A stretch of 25,618 bases of DNA from the NCBI GenBank assembly GCA_958426425.1, contig CATZYY010000021.1, forward strand, positions 1 to 25,618, read 5' to 3'. The notes below the pieces were generated by a model, which searched no databases, was not told the DNA's origin, and was given only the letters and a program-made list of their open reading frames with translations. This DNA is from an uncultured Oscillospiraceae bacterium (GTDB lineage Bacteria; Bacillota; Clostridia; Oscillospirales; Oscillospiraceae). The translations under genes and the position numbers were made by a program. Shown here in pieces: positions 1-7,086 of the stretch (position 1 is its first letter; every line of letters begins with the position of its first letter).

Positions 1-1821
1 GGCTGGAGAGGCCTCTCCGGAAATGGTCTGCTGGGCGCAGATTGCTTCCAGGATTTTATCCAGAACCGGCTGCTCCAGGCCGCAGCCCAGATCATACACC
101 CAGCCGTCTTTCTGGGCCTTACAGGTGACGGCAGCGAATTCCTGATAAAATGTGTCGTTGTACCGCAGCAGCACATCTGCTCCCCGGACCTCCAGCATCT
201 CCCGGAAAATTCCGCCACAGCCCTGCACACTGGCAAAGCGTCCCTCTCCCCGCAAGGGGAAGGTCTGACCCTCTTGCAGGCTCTCCGTCTCTGTCACACA
301 CACACCGGCAAAGTCATCGAAATCCACCGGGATCTGCTTGCCCAGCACCAGGTTGTTGTCCCTGTCCTTGACAAAGTCCCGATAGGTCAGCACCACCGTC
401 CCGCCGCTTTGCGCGAACTCCATCAGCGTCTTCTGGAATTCCGGCTTGGCAATAATCATCTGAGGAAGGATCAACACCTTGTAGCCCGTGAGGTCGCTGT
501 CGGCGGGAATCACATCCACAGGGATGTTCCGGTCGTAGAAGAACTTGTGGTACTTTTTCATCTCAGCCTCGCAGTCCAGCAGCACGCTCTGACGCTGGAT
601 GCGGAAGGCCGCCAGGGAGTCATAGTCGTAGACAATGGCCACTTTGCTGGTGATGGAAGTCTCCAGCTGGGCGGCATACTGTTTGATATCCCGGAAGAAG
701 CTCTGGACCTCACGGTATTTCCGGCGCTTGACATTGTCAGCGTCCAAAATGCCGTAGCAGAACTGCTCCGCGCCCTTGGTGCCGCCCCGGTAGCGGAAGA
801 AGAACAGGGACTCGCAGCCCCGGGCCATGGCCTGATAGGCCCACATCTTCGCCTGGTTGGGGCGGGGCAAAAAGCCGGTAACATCATGGCCCTGAGCGCC
901 CATGATGGCTTCGGTGATCCAGAAATTCCGCTGCTTCAGGCCCCGGATATAATCCAGGCCGAAGGCGATCTCGTTGGGCGGCAGCGGCTCAGGCTGGCCA
1001 CCCCAGACAGGGTAGTTGTTGTAGGCGGCCACATCCAGATTCCTGGACACGGCGGAATAGTCGGCGTGTTTGCCCAAGCCCCCGCCGGGAAAGTCATGGA
1101 TCACCACCGCGCCGGGAATGATTTTGCGAAGCAGCTCCGCCTGGAAGGCGGCAAACTTCACGATGCTCTCGCTGCGAAACCGCTCCCAGTCCAGCCGCAG
1201 GGCGGGGTTGTGTGTGGTGATGGTGGGGGCTGGCAGCGGAATCTCGTCAAAGTCGTTGTACGTCTGGGACCAGAAGGCGGTGCCATAGGTGTCATTGAGC
1301 CGGTGGATATCCCCGTGGAACTTCTCCTTCAAATAGGCCCGGAAGGCATCCCGGCACTGCGGGCACCAGCAGATGTCGCTGTCCTCATGGCCGAACTCGT
1401 TGTCGATCTGCCAGGCTACGATGGCGTTCTCATCCTTGTAGTGCTCCGCCATGGCCCGAATGATGCCCTCGGCGTATGTATACAGCGCCGGGCTGTTGAA
1501 GCAATACACATGCCGCCCGCCGAAGACCCGCTTGGTCCCATTCTCAAATTCCGAAAGAGTGTCCGGGTGCTTTTTTGCAAGCCATGCAGGGATGGTGGCT
1601 GTGGGAGTGCCCATGACAATCGACAGTCCCCGTGCCTTGGCCCGGGCGATCACATGGTCGAAGAAGGAGAAGTCGAACTGCCCCTCCGTGGGCTCCATAA
1701 TGTGCCAGCCAAATTCCGCAATGCGGATGGCGTTGCAGCCCAGCTCACAGATATTGTCCAGGTCCTCCTCCAGCAAGGAGGAGGACCACTGCTCGGGATA
1801 GTAATCTACGCCAAGAAACAT
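1..1821 (-). CDS. GH42 beta-galactosidase, 3' end cut by window edge
   Basis: This encodes a cytosolic glycoside hydrolase that removes terminal beta-galactose. The 607 visible residues begin MFLGVDYYPEQW, the usual GH42 opening. The acid/base is probably Glu142 in the WQIDNEFGH motif and the nucleophile probably Glu304 in the WITEA motif. Cysteines in YCFN and in CWCPQC match the zinc cluster known in this family. No signal peptide is present. GH42 enzymes are usually about 650-690 residues, so some 50-80 C-terminal residues lie outside the window. The ATG shares its A with the TGA of the upstream transporter gene (TGATG), and an AGGTGA ribosome site precedes it, so translation is probably coupled. 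It is the third gene of the alpha-galactosidase operon. The family call is firm; the natural substrate (lactose, galacto-oligosaccharide or plant galactan fragment) is not shown by the sequence. Confidence 0.95.
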   Translation of the reverse strand, partial: MFLGVDYYPEQWSSSLLEEDLDNICELGCNAIRIAEFGWHIMEPTEGQFDFSFFDHVIARAKARGLSIVMGTPTATIPAWLAKKHPDTLSEFENGTKRVFGGRHVYCFNSPALYTYAEGIIRAMAEHYKDENAIVAWQIDNEFGHEDSDICWCPQCRDAFRAYLKEKFHGDIHRLNDTYGTAFWSQTYNDFDEIPLPAPTITTHNPALRLDWERFRSESIVKFAAFQAELLRKIIPGAVVIHDFPGGGLGKHADYSAVSRNLDVAAYNNYPVWGGQPEPLPPNEIAFGLDYIRGLKQRNFWITEAIMGAQGHDVTGFLPRPNQAKMWAYQAMARGCESLFFFRYRGGTKGAEQFCYGILDADNVKRRKYREVQSFFRDIKQYAAQLETSITSKVAIVYDYDSLAAFRIQRQSVLLDCEAEMKKYHKFFYDRNIPVDVIPADSDLTGYKVLILPQMIIAKPEFQKTLMEFAQSGGTVVLTYRDFVKDRDNNLVLGKQIPVDFDDFAGVCVTETESLQEGQTFPLRGEGRFASVQGCGGIFREMLEVRGADVLLRYNDTFYQEFAAVTCKAQKDGWVYDLGCGLEQPVLDKILEAICAQQTISGEASPA

Positions 1822-3185
1822 CAGTCGTTCACCTTTTTCGCTCTCAGCTGCTGTGTAATATTCTCCAGGAAGCTGCCCTCCAGCTTGTAGCCCTTTGCAT
1901 AGATTACAAAGGCCAGCACCGTGATGACGGAGGGCACAACGCCCATGAGAATGCGCATACCCATAATGGTAGTCTCAGTCTGGGGCACGTTCTCCACGAA
2001 ACCGGAGATGGTCAGACCCACGCCGATCAGCCAGCCAGCCACGGCAGAGGCGGTCTTCACCAGCAGGGTCTGGAAAGAGGCCACAATGCTCTCGTTCCGG
2101 GTGCCCAGAGTCACCTCGCCGTAGTCGATAACGTCGGCCAGCATAACGGTGGTGGCGCCCAGGGTCAGGCCGGAGCCGAACTTATAGAACAGGCCGCATA
2201 CAATGATGAGGGGGATATTGGAAGGTGCTACCGCGCCGGCCACCAGCAGGCCGATGAGGCCGATGGCGGGGGTAAAGCTGGCGATGGCGAACACCTGCTT
2301 CTTATTGAGGAAGCGGGAGAGGATGGGGAACAGGAACAGCGCGCCCATCTCCGCAAAGGAGGCGGCGGTAGTGAAATAGGGGAACAGATCCGCATCCTGG
2401 GTAACGTACTTGAAGTAGTAGAGGGCCATGCCGCCGGCCAGCTGGACCACCAGGTTGTAAGCCAGTACCACCCCGATATAGACCTTCAGCTGGTCGTTGG
2501 CGGCGATGACATGGATGGCGTACTTCAGGGAGGTGCGCTCAGCCTTCTTGCCGGAGGCGGCATCCAGGCTGCTGCGGTCCCGGGCAAAAATCACGGTGAC
2601 CAGAATGGTGGCCACGAAGACCACCGCCACCACCACGGAGGTAGAGGCATAACCCTTGGCCTCGTTGCCCTGACCCAAGGTGTCGATCATCTTCAGGCCG
2701 AAGGCGCCCACCAGCAGCCAGGCACTGCTGGCAAAAATACGGGGAATGACAGAGGTGGCGTCCCGCTCCTCCTTGGTGGAGGACAGGGAGGGCAGCATGG
2801 ACCAGTAGGGGATGTCCATGATGGTGTAGGTCATGCCCCAGAGGATGTACATGACGGAGTAGTAGGCATACAGGCTGAAGCCCTCCAGCTCAGGTCCCCG
2901 GAACAGCAGGACAAGAATGACCGCGTTAATCAGGGTGCCGATGAGAATCCAGGGGCGGAATTTGCCCCAGCGGGTGCGGGTGTTGTCCACGATGAAACCC
3001 ATCATGGGGTCATTCACGGCGTCCCACACCCGGGCCACCAGGAACAGATTGCCCACGAAGAGCGGCGCCAGACCCACCGTGTCGGTGAGGTAGATCATCA
3101 GATAGGTGGTAATCATGGCGTAGCACAGGTCCTTGCCCAGGGCACCCACGCCAAAGCACAGTTTTCTTCCGGCGGATAGTTTCAT
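1821..3185 (-). CDS. GPH-family sugar:cation symporter (MelB-like MFS)
   Basis: This 454-residue integral membrane protein probably imports a galactoside with Na+ or H+. The signature DAVNDPMMG, followed by D-x-T-x-x-R-WGKFRPW, is the GPH/MelB loop-2 motif near residues 55-80. About twelve hydrophobic segments follow, and the length is normal for the family. An ATG 18 nt upstream is also in frame. I chose the ATG at 3185 because GGAGGG lies 7 nt before it and inside the longer version. The gene starts 30 nt after the alpha-galactosidase stop and overlaps the beta-galactosidase start by one base. This places transport between the two hydrolases in one transcript. It could carry melibiose, raffinose, lactose or another galactoside; the motif cannot separate these. 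Confidence 0.93.
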   Translation of the reverse strand: MKLSAGRKLCFGVGALGKDLCYAMITTYLMIYLTDTVGLAPLFVGNLFLVARVWDAVNDPMMGFIVDNTRTRWGKFRPWILIGTLINAVILVLLFRGPELEGFSLYAYYSVMYILWGMTYTIMDIPYWSMLPSLSSTKEERDATSVIPRIFASSAWLLVGAFGLKMIDTLGQGNEAKGYASTSVVVAVVFVATILVTVIFARDRSSLDAASGKKAERTSLKYAIHVIAANDQLKVYIGVVLAYNLVVQLAGGMALYYFKYVTQDADLFPYFTTAASFAEMGALFLFPILSRFLNKKQVFAIASFTPAIGLIGLLVAGAVAPSNIPLIIVCGLFYKFGSGLTLGATTVMLADVIDYGEVTLGTRNESIVASFQTLLVKTASAVAGWLIGVGLTISGFVENVPQTETTIMGMRILMGVVPSVITVLAFVIYAKGYKLEGSFLENITQQLRAKKVND

Positions 3186-3215
3186 ATTTTCTCCCTCCAA
3201 CATAATTTTTCTGAT

Positions 3216-5297
3216 TTAAGGTTCCTTTTCAAACCGCACCACAGCGCTGGCGTAGTCGCCGCTCAGATGCAGCGGCAGTCCGTGATGCATTAGATAGCCG
3301 CCGCTCTTGGTAATATCCCCCTTGGAGGTGTGCAGAGTGTACATGGCATCCTCGCTCAGCCCCCGCAGCCGGACGGTAGTGCCCCGGTGGCCCACCCTGC
3401 TCTGGGGCAGGAAGGCGAAGATCACACCCTGGTCCTCCTTTAGATACTGATAGAGGAAATACGGATTGACAGAGGGATTTTCCAGGCGGTAGAAGGCCCC
3501 CTCCTGAATGATGGGGCGAATTTCCTTGTACAGGCCGATCATTCTCTGGGACAGCTCCACCTCTTCCGGCGTGAATTTCAGGATGTTGCAGCCCACGCCC
3601 AGGGAGCCCATCATGGCGCTGTGATACCGGAACGTAAGCGGAATCACCCGTCCTGAGAGGAAGTTCGGACAGTCGGTGACCCAGGCCCGCATAGCCTTGA
3701 TGGGATAAATCCGGGAGTAGGCGTCCTGGATATACAGCCGGTCGTAGGCATCGGTATTGTCGCTGGTCCAGAAGTCGTCGAAAATGCCCAGGATACCATA
3801 GTCGATTCGCCCGCCGCCGGAGGCGCAGGCCTCAAAGAGCACATCTGGATGCTTCTTTTTTAGCTCCGTCACGATCTCATAGATGGTCTGGATGTGCTTG
3901 TACCAGATGTCCCGCTGGGGACCGGTCTGGGAGATGGGGCGGTTGGCGTCCCATTTGATGTAATCGATGTCGTACCGGGTCAGCAGGTTGTCCAGCATAT
4001 CGTAGATGAACTCCCGGACCTCCGGCTTGGTGACGTTGAGTACGTATTGGACCCGGGAGGTGTCGGACACTCTGGTTTCATAGTGGTAAATCCAGTCCGG
4101 GTGATCCTGATAGAGTCGGGCTCTGGGGTTGACCATCTCCGGCTCCACCCAGATGCCGAACAGCATCCCCTGCTCCTTGACCGCGTCGATCAGCTCCTCC
4201 AGGCCGTTGGGGAATTTCCCCTCGTTCACATACCAGTCGCCCAGGCCGTTTTCCGTGCTGTGGCGCTCGCCGAACCAGCCGTCGTCCAGGACGAACAGCT
4301 CCGCGCCCAGCTCCGCGGCCTTCTGGGCCAGCCGGATCTGGTCCCGGCTGTTGACGTGGAACTCCGTGGCCTCCCAGGAATTGTACAGCACCGGCCGCAG
4401 GCCCTTACGCATGATGTGCTCCAGGGCAAAACGGTGGAGGTTATGGGACATGGTCTCAAAACCTTGATCCGTATAGCCGCAGAGAATGGCGGGGGCGGTG
4501 AAGCTCTCACCCGGCTGCAGCTCCAGCAGGCAGTCGTGAGGATTGAGACCCATCTGCACCAAGGTCTCGCCATAGGCGGTCTGCTCCACCACGCCGCTGA
4601 AGTTTCCGCTCAGCCGCAGGGCGCCGAAATACACCTCTCCGCTGGTCTCGGTGGCATCCCGGTCCAAGACAAAGTAGGGGTTATGGTTGTGGCTGGAGAT
4701 GCCCCGGCGGTTTTCGATGACGATCTTCCCATAGCTGACCTTCTGGACAAATCGCTGCTGCTCCGCGCCCCAGTGGCCGTGGACATTGGAGAAGGTCAGA
4801 TTCTCATAGGGGATATGGAACTGGGCGCTGTGTATCCGCTCGATCTGAACGGGGTCGGCGGTCTGGTTTCTCACCTCCACGCTGCGCTCCATCAGGTCAT
4901 ACTGGGGATAGAGCTTGTAGCGCAGATCCAGGAAGAACTCATAGTGGTCATCCTTCAGATGGAGCACCAGCTCCTCCCAGTCCTCCCCCTGCTCCACGTC
5001 GTACCCGCAGTACTGATACACCAGTTCCCGGGTCCCGTCGGCAAAGGCGGCCTTCAGGCAGTATTCCTTATACCGCAGACCGCCATGCACAGGATATTCC
5101 TCCGGTGTGATCTGAAAGACCGGATCATTGGTGGAAACCTCCGTCAGCTGGGGCAGTTCCAGCTCATCCGCAGAGGATAGCTTTTTTCCCCAATACAGAT
5201 GCCGCACCAGGCCCCGGTCGTCGATGCCGAAGGCATAACTTGTGGATTCCGTGCTGAGCAGAAATACCGTTCCGTTTGTGCTAACCGCAATACTCAT
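3216..5297 (-). CDS. GH36 alpha-galactosidase
   Basis: This 693-residue cytosolic retaining enzyme cleaves terminal alpha-1,6-galactose from melibiose and raffinose-type sugars. An N-terminal beta-sandwich (about residues 1-310) precedes the catalytic barrel. Barrel motifs in order are NSWEATEF, FVLDDGWFG, GIWVEPEMV, YIKWDANR, EACASGGGR and WTSDNTDA. Asp450 in KWD is the expected nucleophile. Asp516 in DNTD is the probable acid/base; the 66-residue spacing agrees with what I recall for Lactobacillus MelA. Length is typical (about 700-740). No signal peptide is seen, so substrates must be imported first, probably by the adjacent symporter. A G-rich ribosome site precedes the ATG. It is the first gene of the operon and is read from the promoter at 5336-5364. 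Confidence 0.96.
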   Translation of the reverse strand: MSIAVSTNGTVFLLSTESTSYAFGIDDRGLVRHLYWGKKLSSADELELPQLTEVSTNDPVFQITPEEYPVHGGLRYKEYCLKAAFADGTRELVYQYCGYDVEQGEDWEELVLHLKDDHYEFFLDLRYKLYPQYDLMERSVEVRNQTADPVQIERIHSAQFHIPYENLTFSNVHGHWGAEQQRFVQKVSYGKIVIENRRGISSHNHNPYFVLDRDATETSGEVYFGALRLSGNFSGVVEQTAYGETLVQMGLNPHDCLLELQPGESFTAPAILCGYTDQGFETMSHNLHRFALEHIMRKGLRPVLYNSWEATEFHVNSRDQIRLAQKAAELGAELFVLDDGWFGERHSTENGLGDWYVNEGKFPNGLEELIDAVKEQGMLFGIWVEPEMVNPRARLYQDHPDWIYHYETRVSDTSRVQYVLNVTKPEVREFIYDMLDNLLTRYDIDYIKWDANRPISQTGPQRDIWYKHIQTIYEIVTELKKKHPDVLFEACASGGGRIDYGILGIFDDFWTSDNTDAYDRLYIQDAYSRIYPIKAMRAWVTDCPNFLSGRVIPLTFRYHSAMMGSLGVGCNILKFTPEEVELSQRMIGLYKEIRPIIQEGAFYRLENPSVNPYFLYQYLKEDQGVIFAFLPQSRVGHRGTTVRLRGLSEDAMYTLHTSKGDITKSGGYLMHHGLPLHLSGDYASAVVRFEKEP

Positions 5298-5335
5298 CGC
5301 GCTTTCCCCCCGCCTTTTTCATACTTTGTATATGG

Positions 5336-5364
5336 AGAATAGCATTTCGCAACGGTTACGGCAA
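5336..5364 (-). promoter_or_regulatory. Sigma-A promoter of the galactosidase operon
   Basis: On the minus strand, TTGCCG (5364-5359) is followed after 17 nt by TATTCT (5341-5336). TG-N directly before the -10 makes it an extended -10 promoter. It lies 39 nt upstream of the alpha-galactosidase ATG, in an AT-rich gap, and predicts a start near 5329 with a leader of about 30 nt. Each box matches the consensus at four of six positions, so the call rests on spacing, the TG element and position. Confidence 0.6.
5348..5360. promoter_or_regulatory. Putative LacI-family operator in the promoter spacer
   Basis: The 13-bp sequence CGCAACGGTTACG is an imperfect palindrome: five of six base pairs are symmetric around a central G. 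It overlaps the last two bases of the -35 box and fills most of the spacer. LacI/GalR proteins bind such short palindromes, and a regulator of that family is encoded immediately upstream. The half-site spacing (AA-N3-TT) is one base shorter than the commonest LacI-family consensus, but resembles the odd-centred natural lac operator. Repression by blocking polymerase is inferred. Confidence 0.5.
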
Positions 5365-5430
5365 TACTTTTACTAATTTTTTATCTTCAAAAAACATTTT
5401 CGTAAATTATTAACTAAAACAATTACTTCA

Positions 5431-5469
5431 TTTTATGAAAAATGCAGAAGGGTTTTCCCTTCTGCATTT
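5431..5469 (-). terminator. Rho-independent terminator of the LacI-family gene
   Basis: A 12-bp perfect stem (5441-5452 with 5457-5468, extendable by an A-T pair) encloses a four-base loop. On the minus strand it is followed by a T-rich tail (ATTTTTCATAAAA). It starts 9 nt after the regulator's stop codon, so regulator transcripts should end before the operon promoter. Confidence 0.85.
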
Positions 5470-5478
5470 CCCACGTTT

Positions 5479-6525
5479 TCACTTGTCTTTTACGCTTCCA
5501 CGCTCTTCCAGCCGGCAGGAGATAATGATCTGTTTGGGATGGGTCTTTTTTTGCCAGAGCAGCTCCATACAAATGGCCGCTGAATCTGCGTTCTCCTGCA
5601 AAAACACCTCCACAGAAGACAGCGGGGGCTCTGCTAGCTGGGACAGGCTGGTATTATTAAATGTAATGATTCCCACCTGCTCGGGAACTGAAATTTGATA
5701 TTCCCGCAGGGCTTTGAGCAGCCCGGGCGCCACCACGTCACTGGCGGCAAAAATGGCCTCGGGAAGTTGCGCGCGCTGTTCCAAATACGCTTTCATCACG
5801 GTATAGCTGCTGGCGGAATTCATTTCACAATCCAGCACCAAATCCTCGTGAAACTGTCCCCGCTCCAGAAGGGAGTTTTTGTAGTAGTAAAATCTGGGGT
5901 CCACGGACAGTTCCTTGGTGGGGCCGAAGGTGTATACACTTCCCAGATACGCAATGGTCTCATAGCCGTGCCGCCAAAAGCAGTTCAGGATCTGCCGGAC
6001 CGCCAGTTGATAGTTCGGCACAATGCTGCAGTACTTTTCCTCATCCGGCGTGGAATCCAAAAACACAATATTTTCAGTGTAGCTGTGAAAATCCCTGATT
6101 TCCCCCTGGGTAAAGCGGCCGATGGCTACGATTCCGTCCAGCGGAAGTTCATCATTCTTCACGAAATGGCCCTGGTCATTGCGAAACAGCATCACCGTAC
6201 TCCAATGCCGCTCAAAGCACACCTCGTCCAAAACATTTTTCAGCATCAGATAGTAGATGTCCTCCAGAAGCTGTTGCTTTTCAAACATCTGGGCAATTCC
6301 GATGCGCTTTTCCGCCGTCCCCTGCTGCTTCTGACCGTCTCCATCCGAATCCTGAAAGGCCTGATACCTCTGCTGTATGGTCCGGTACCCCAACTCCTTG
6401 GCCGTCTGCTGTACCCGCTTTCTCGTCTCTTCCGTTACGCTGAGAGTGGGGTCCTGATTCAAAACTCTGGACACGGTGGCCGAAGACACGCCCGCAATAT
6501 GCGCGATTTCCTTTAATGTTGCCAT
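5479..6525 (-). CDS. LacI/GalR-family transcriptional regulator
   Basis: This 348-residue DNA-binding repressor carries the classic LacI helix-turn-helix at residues 2-50 (TLKEIAHIAGVSSATVSRVL, then hinge residues RVQQTAKELGY). A periplasmic-binding-protein-like sugar-sensing core follows (about 70-340). It ends with the family's usual C-terminal pattern (PPLSSVEV and RLEERGS). AGGAG lies 9 nt before the ATG. The gene is codirectional with, and directly upstream of, the galactosidase operon but is separated from it by its own terminator. It probably represses that operon, with a galactoside or its metabolite as inducer. That target is inferred from adjacency and from the palindrome in the operon promoter. 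No obvious copy of that palindrome lies at its own promoter, so autoregulation is not supported. Confidence 0.95.
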   Translation of the reverse strand: MATLKEIAHIAGVSSATVSRVLNQDPTLSVTEETRKRVQQTAKELGYRTIQQRYQAFQDSDGDGQKQQGTAEKRIGIAQMFEKQQLLEDIYYLMLKNVLDEVCFERHWSTVMLFRNDQGHFVKNDELPLDGIVAIGRFTQGEIRDFHSYTENIVFLDSTPDEEKYCSIVPNYQLAVRQILNCFWRHGYETIAYLGSVYTFGPTKELSVDPRFYYYKNSLLERGQFHEDLVLDCEMNSASSYTVMKAYLEQRAQLPEAIFAASDVVAPGLLKALREYQISVPEQVGIITFNNTSLSQLAEPPLSSVEVFLQENADSAAICMELLWQKKTHPKQIIISCRLEERGSVKDK

Positions 6526-6576
6526 CGCTATACTCCTATTCGCTCAGAAGGTAAACATTTTCCGGTAGCACTAACG

Positions 6577-6605
6577 ATTTTACTGCATTTGTCTGTTTTG
6601 TACAA
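6577..6605 (-). promoter_or_regulatory. Sigma-A promoter of the LacI-family gene
   Basis: Minus-strand TTGTAC (6605-6600) is followed after exactly 17 nt by TAAAAT (6582-6577). The -10 matches the consensus at five of six positions. It lies 51 nt upstream of the ATG and gives a leader of about 45 nt. Confidence 0.6.
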
Positions 6606-6941
6606 GTTAATTTTTTACGGCCGTGTCTTCCACTCCGCAGGTAAGGCCCGATTGATCGCAAAACAGCCCAGGGAAACTCCCCCTCCGCCCTTTCCCCTGC
6701 GGAATGGCGCACGGCTGCCCACCGGATGAACCGCGGCACAGCCGAGGCCTTGAATGGTGCAAAGTCCGCTAATTATACGCCGCCGCTCAACTTCAGGAGG
6801 GCGGAATTCCGTGAACTTTTCTCCCAGCGGCCCGAAATTGCACCTGCCCGGCCCCTTGGGACGGCTATGGACCACTTGTCGACAAATTGGGAAACAGCAG
6901 ACGCAGCTATACCCGGATTTCTCAGACGATTCTCCGGGCAC
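6606..6941. other. Intergenic stretch, no gene supported
   Basis: This DNA separates the divergent LacI-family and SLH-protein promoters. Open frames of 60-114 codons exist on both strands, but they overlap one another, lack convincing ribosome sites and encode low-complexity, Arg/Gly/Pro-rich sequence. I see no RNA gene, riboswitch core or repeat here. Confidence 0.5.
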
Positions 6942-6967
6942 CACCCGTTTTCCGGGCAAAACGGGTG
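6942..6967. other. Perfect inverted repeat upstream of the SLH-gene promoter
   Basis: CACCCGTTTT and its exact reverse complement AAAACGGGTG flank a six-base spacer (CCGGGC), giving a 10-bp arm. It ends about 25 nt upstream of the extended -10 box, where a regulator binding site would sit. The absence of a T tract argues against a terminator. A protein-binding site is one reading; no regulator can be named. Confidence 0.55.
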
Positions 6968-6998
6968 ATGACGCCGCCGTTTTCGATTGTGATACAAT
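6968..6998 (+). promoter_or_regulatory. Extended -10 promoter of the SLH protein gene
   Basis: TGATACAAT (6990-6998) is an extended -10 element with a five-of-six TACAAT box. The best -35 is ATGACG (6968-6973) at a long 19-nt spacing, so the TG element probably carries recognition. The predicted start near 7005 gives a leader of about 80 nt that contains a hairpin. Confidence 0.5.
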
Positions 6999-7036
6999 AA
7001 AGTGGCAAAATTAAGTACAGGGGCCATGGCCTCTGT

Positions 7037-7058
7037 CCGGTATGGGCCCCCATACCGG
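7037..7058 (+). other. Leader-RNA hairpin before the SLH gene ribosome site
   Basis: CCGGTATGGG and CCCATACCGG are exact reverse complements separated by CC, so an RNA stem of eight or nine pairs can form. It ends 10 nt before GGAGGAGG (7069-7076) and is followed by GATATTTT. It could stabilise the mRNA, act as a weak attenuator or influence ribosome access; the sequence does not choose among these. Confidence 0.5.
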
Positions 7059-7086
7059 GGGATATTTTGGAGGAGGAACGCGAGAT

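Noticed and set aside
274..1890. 538-codon open frame on the plus strand
   Set aside because: It is antisense to the clear GH42 gene. High GC3 in the real gene keeps the opposite frame open; the product has no domain, and the GH42 catalytic motifs lie on the minus strand.
3894..5180. 428-codon plus-strand frame
   Set aside because: It is antisense to the GH36 gene, whose catalytic motifs are intact. The predicted product is Val/Leu/Gly/His-rich without family features.
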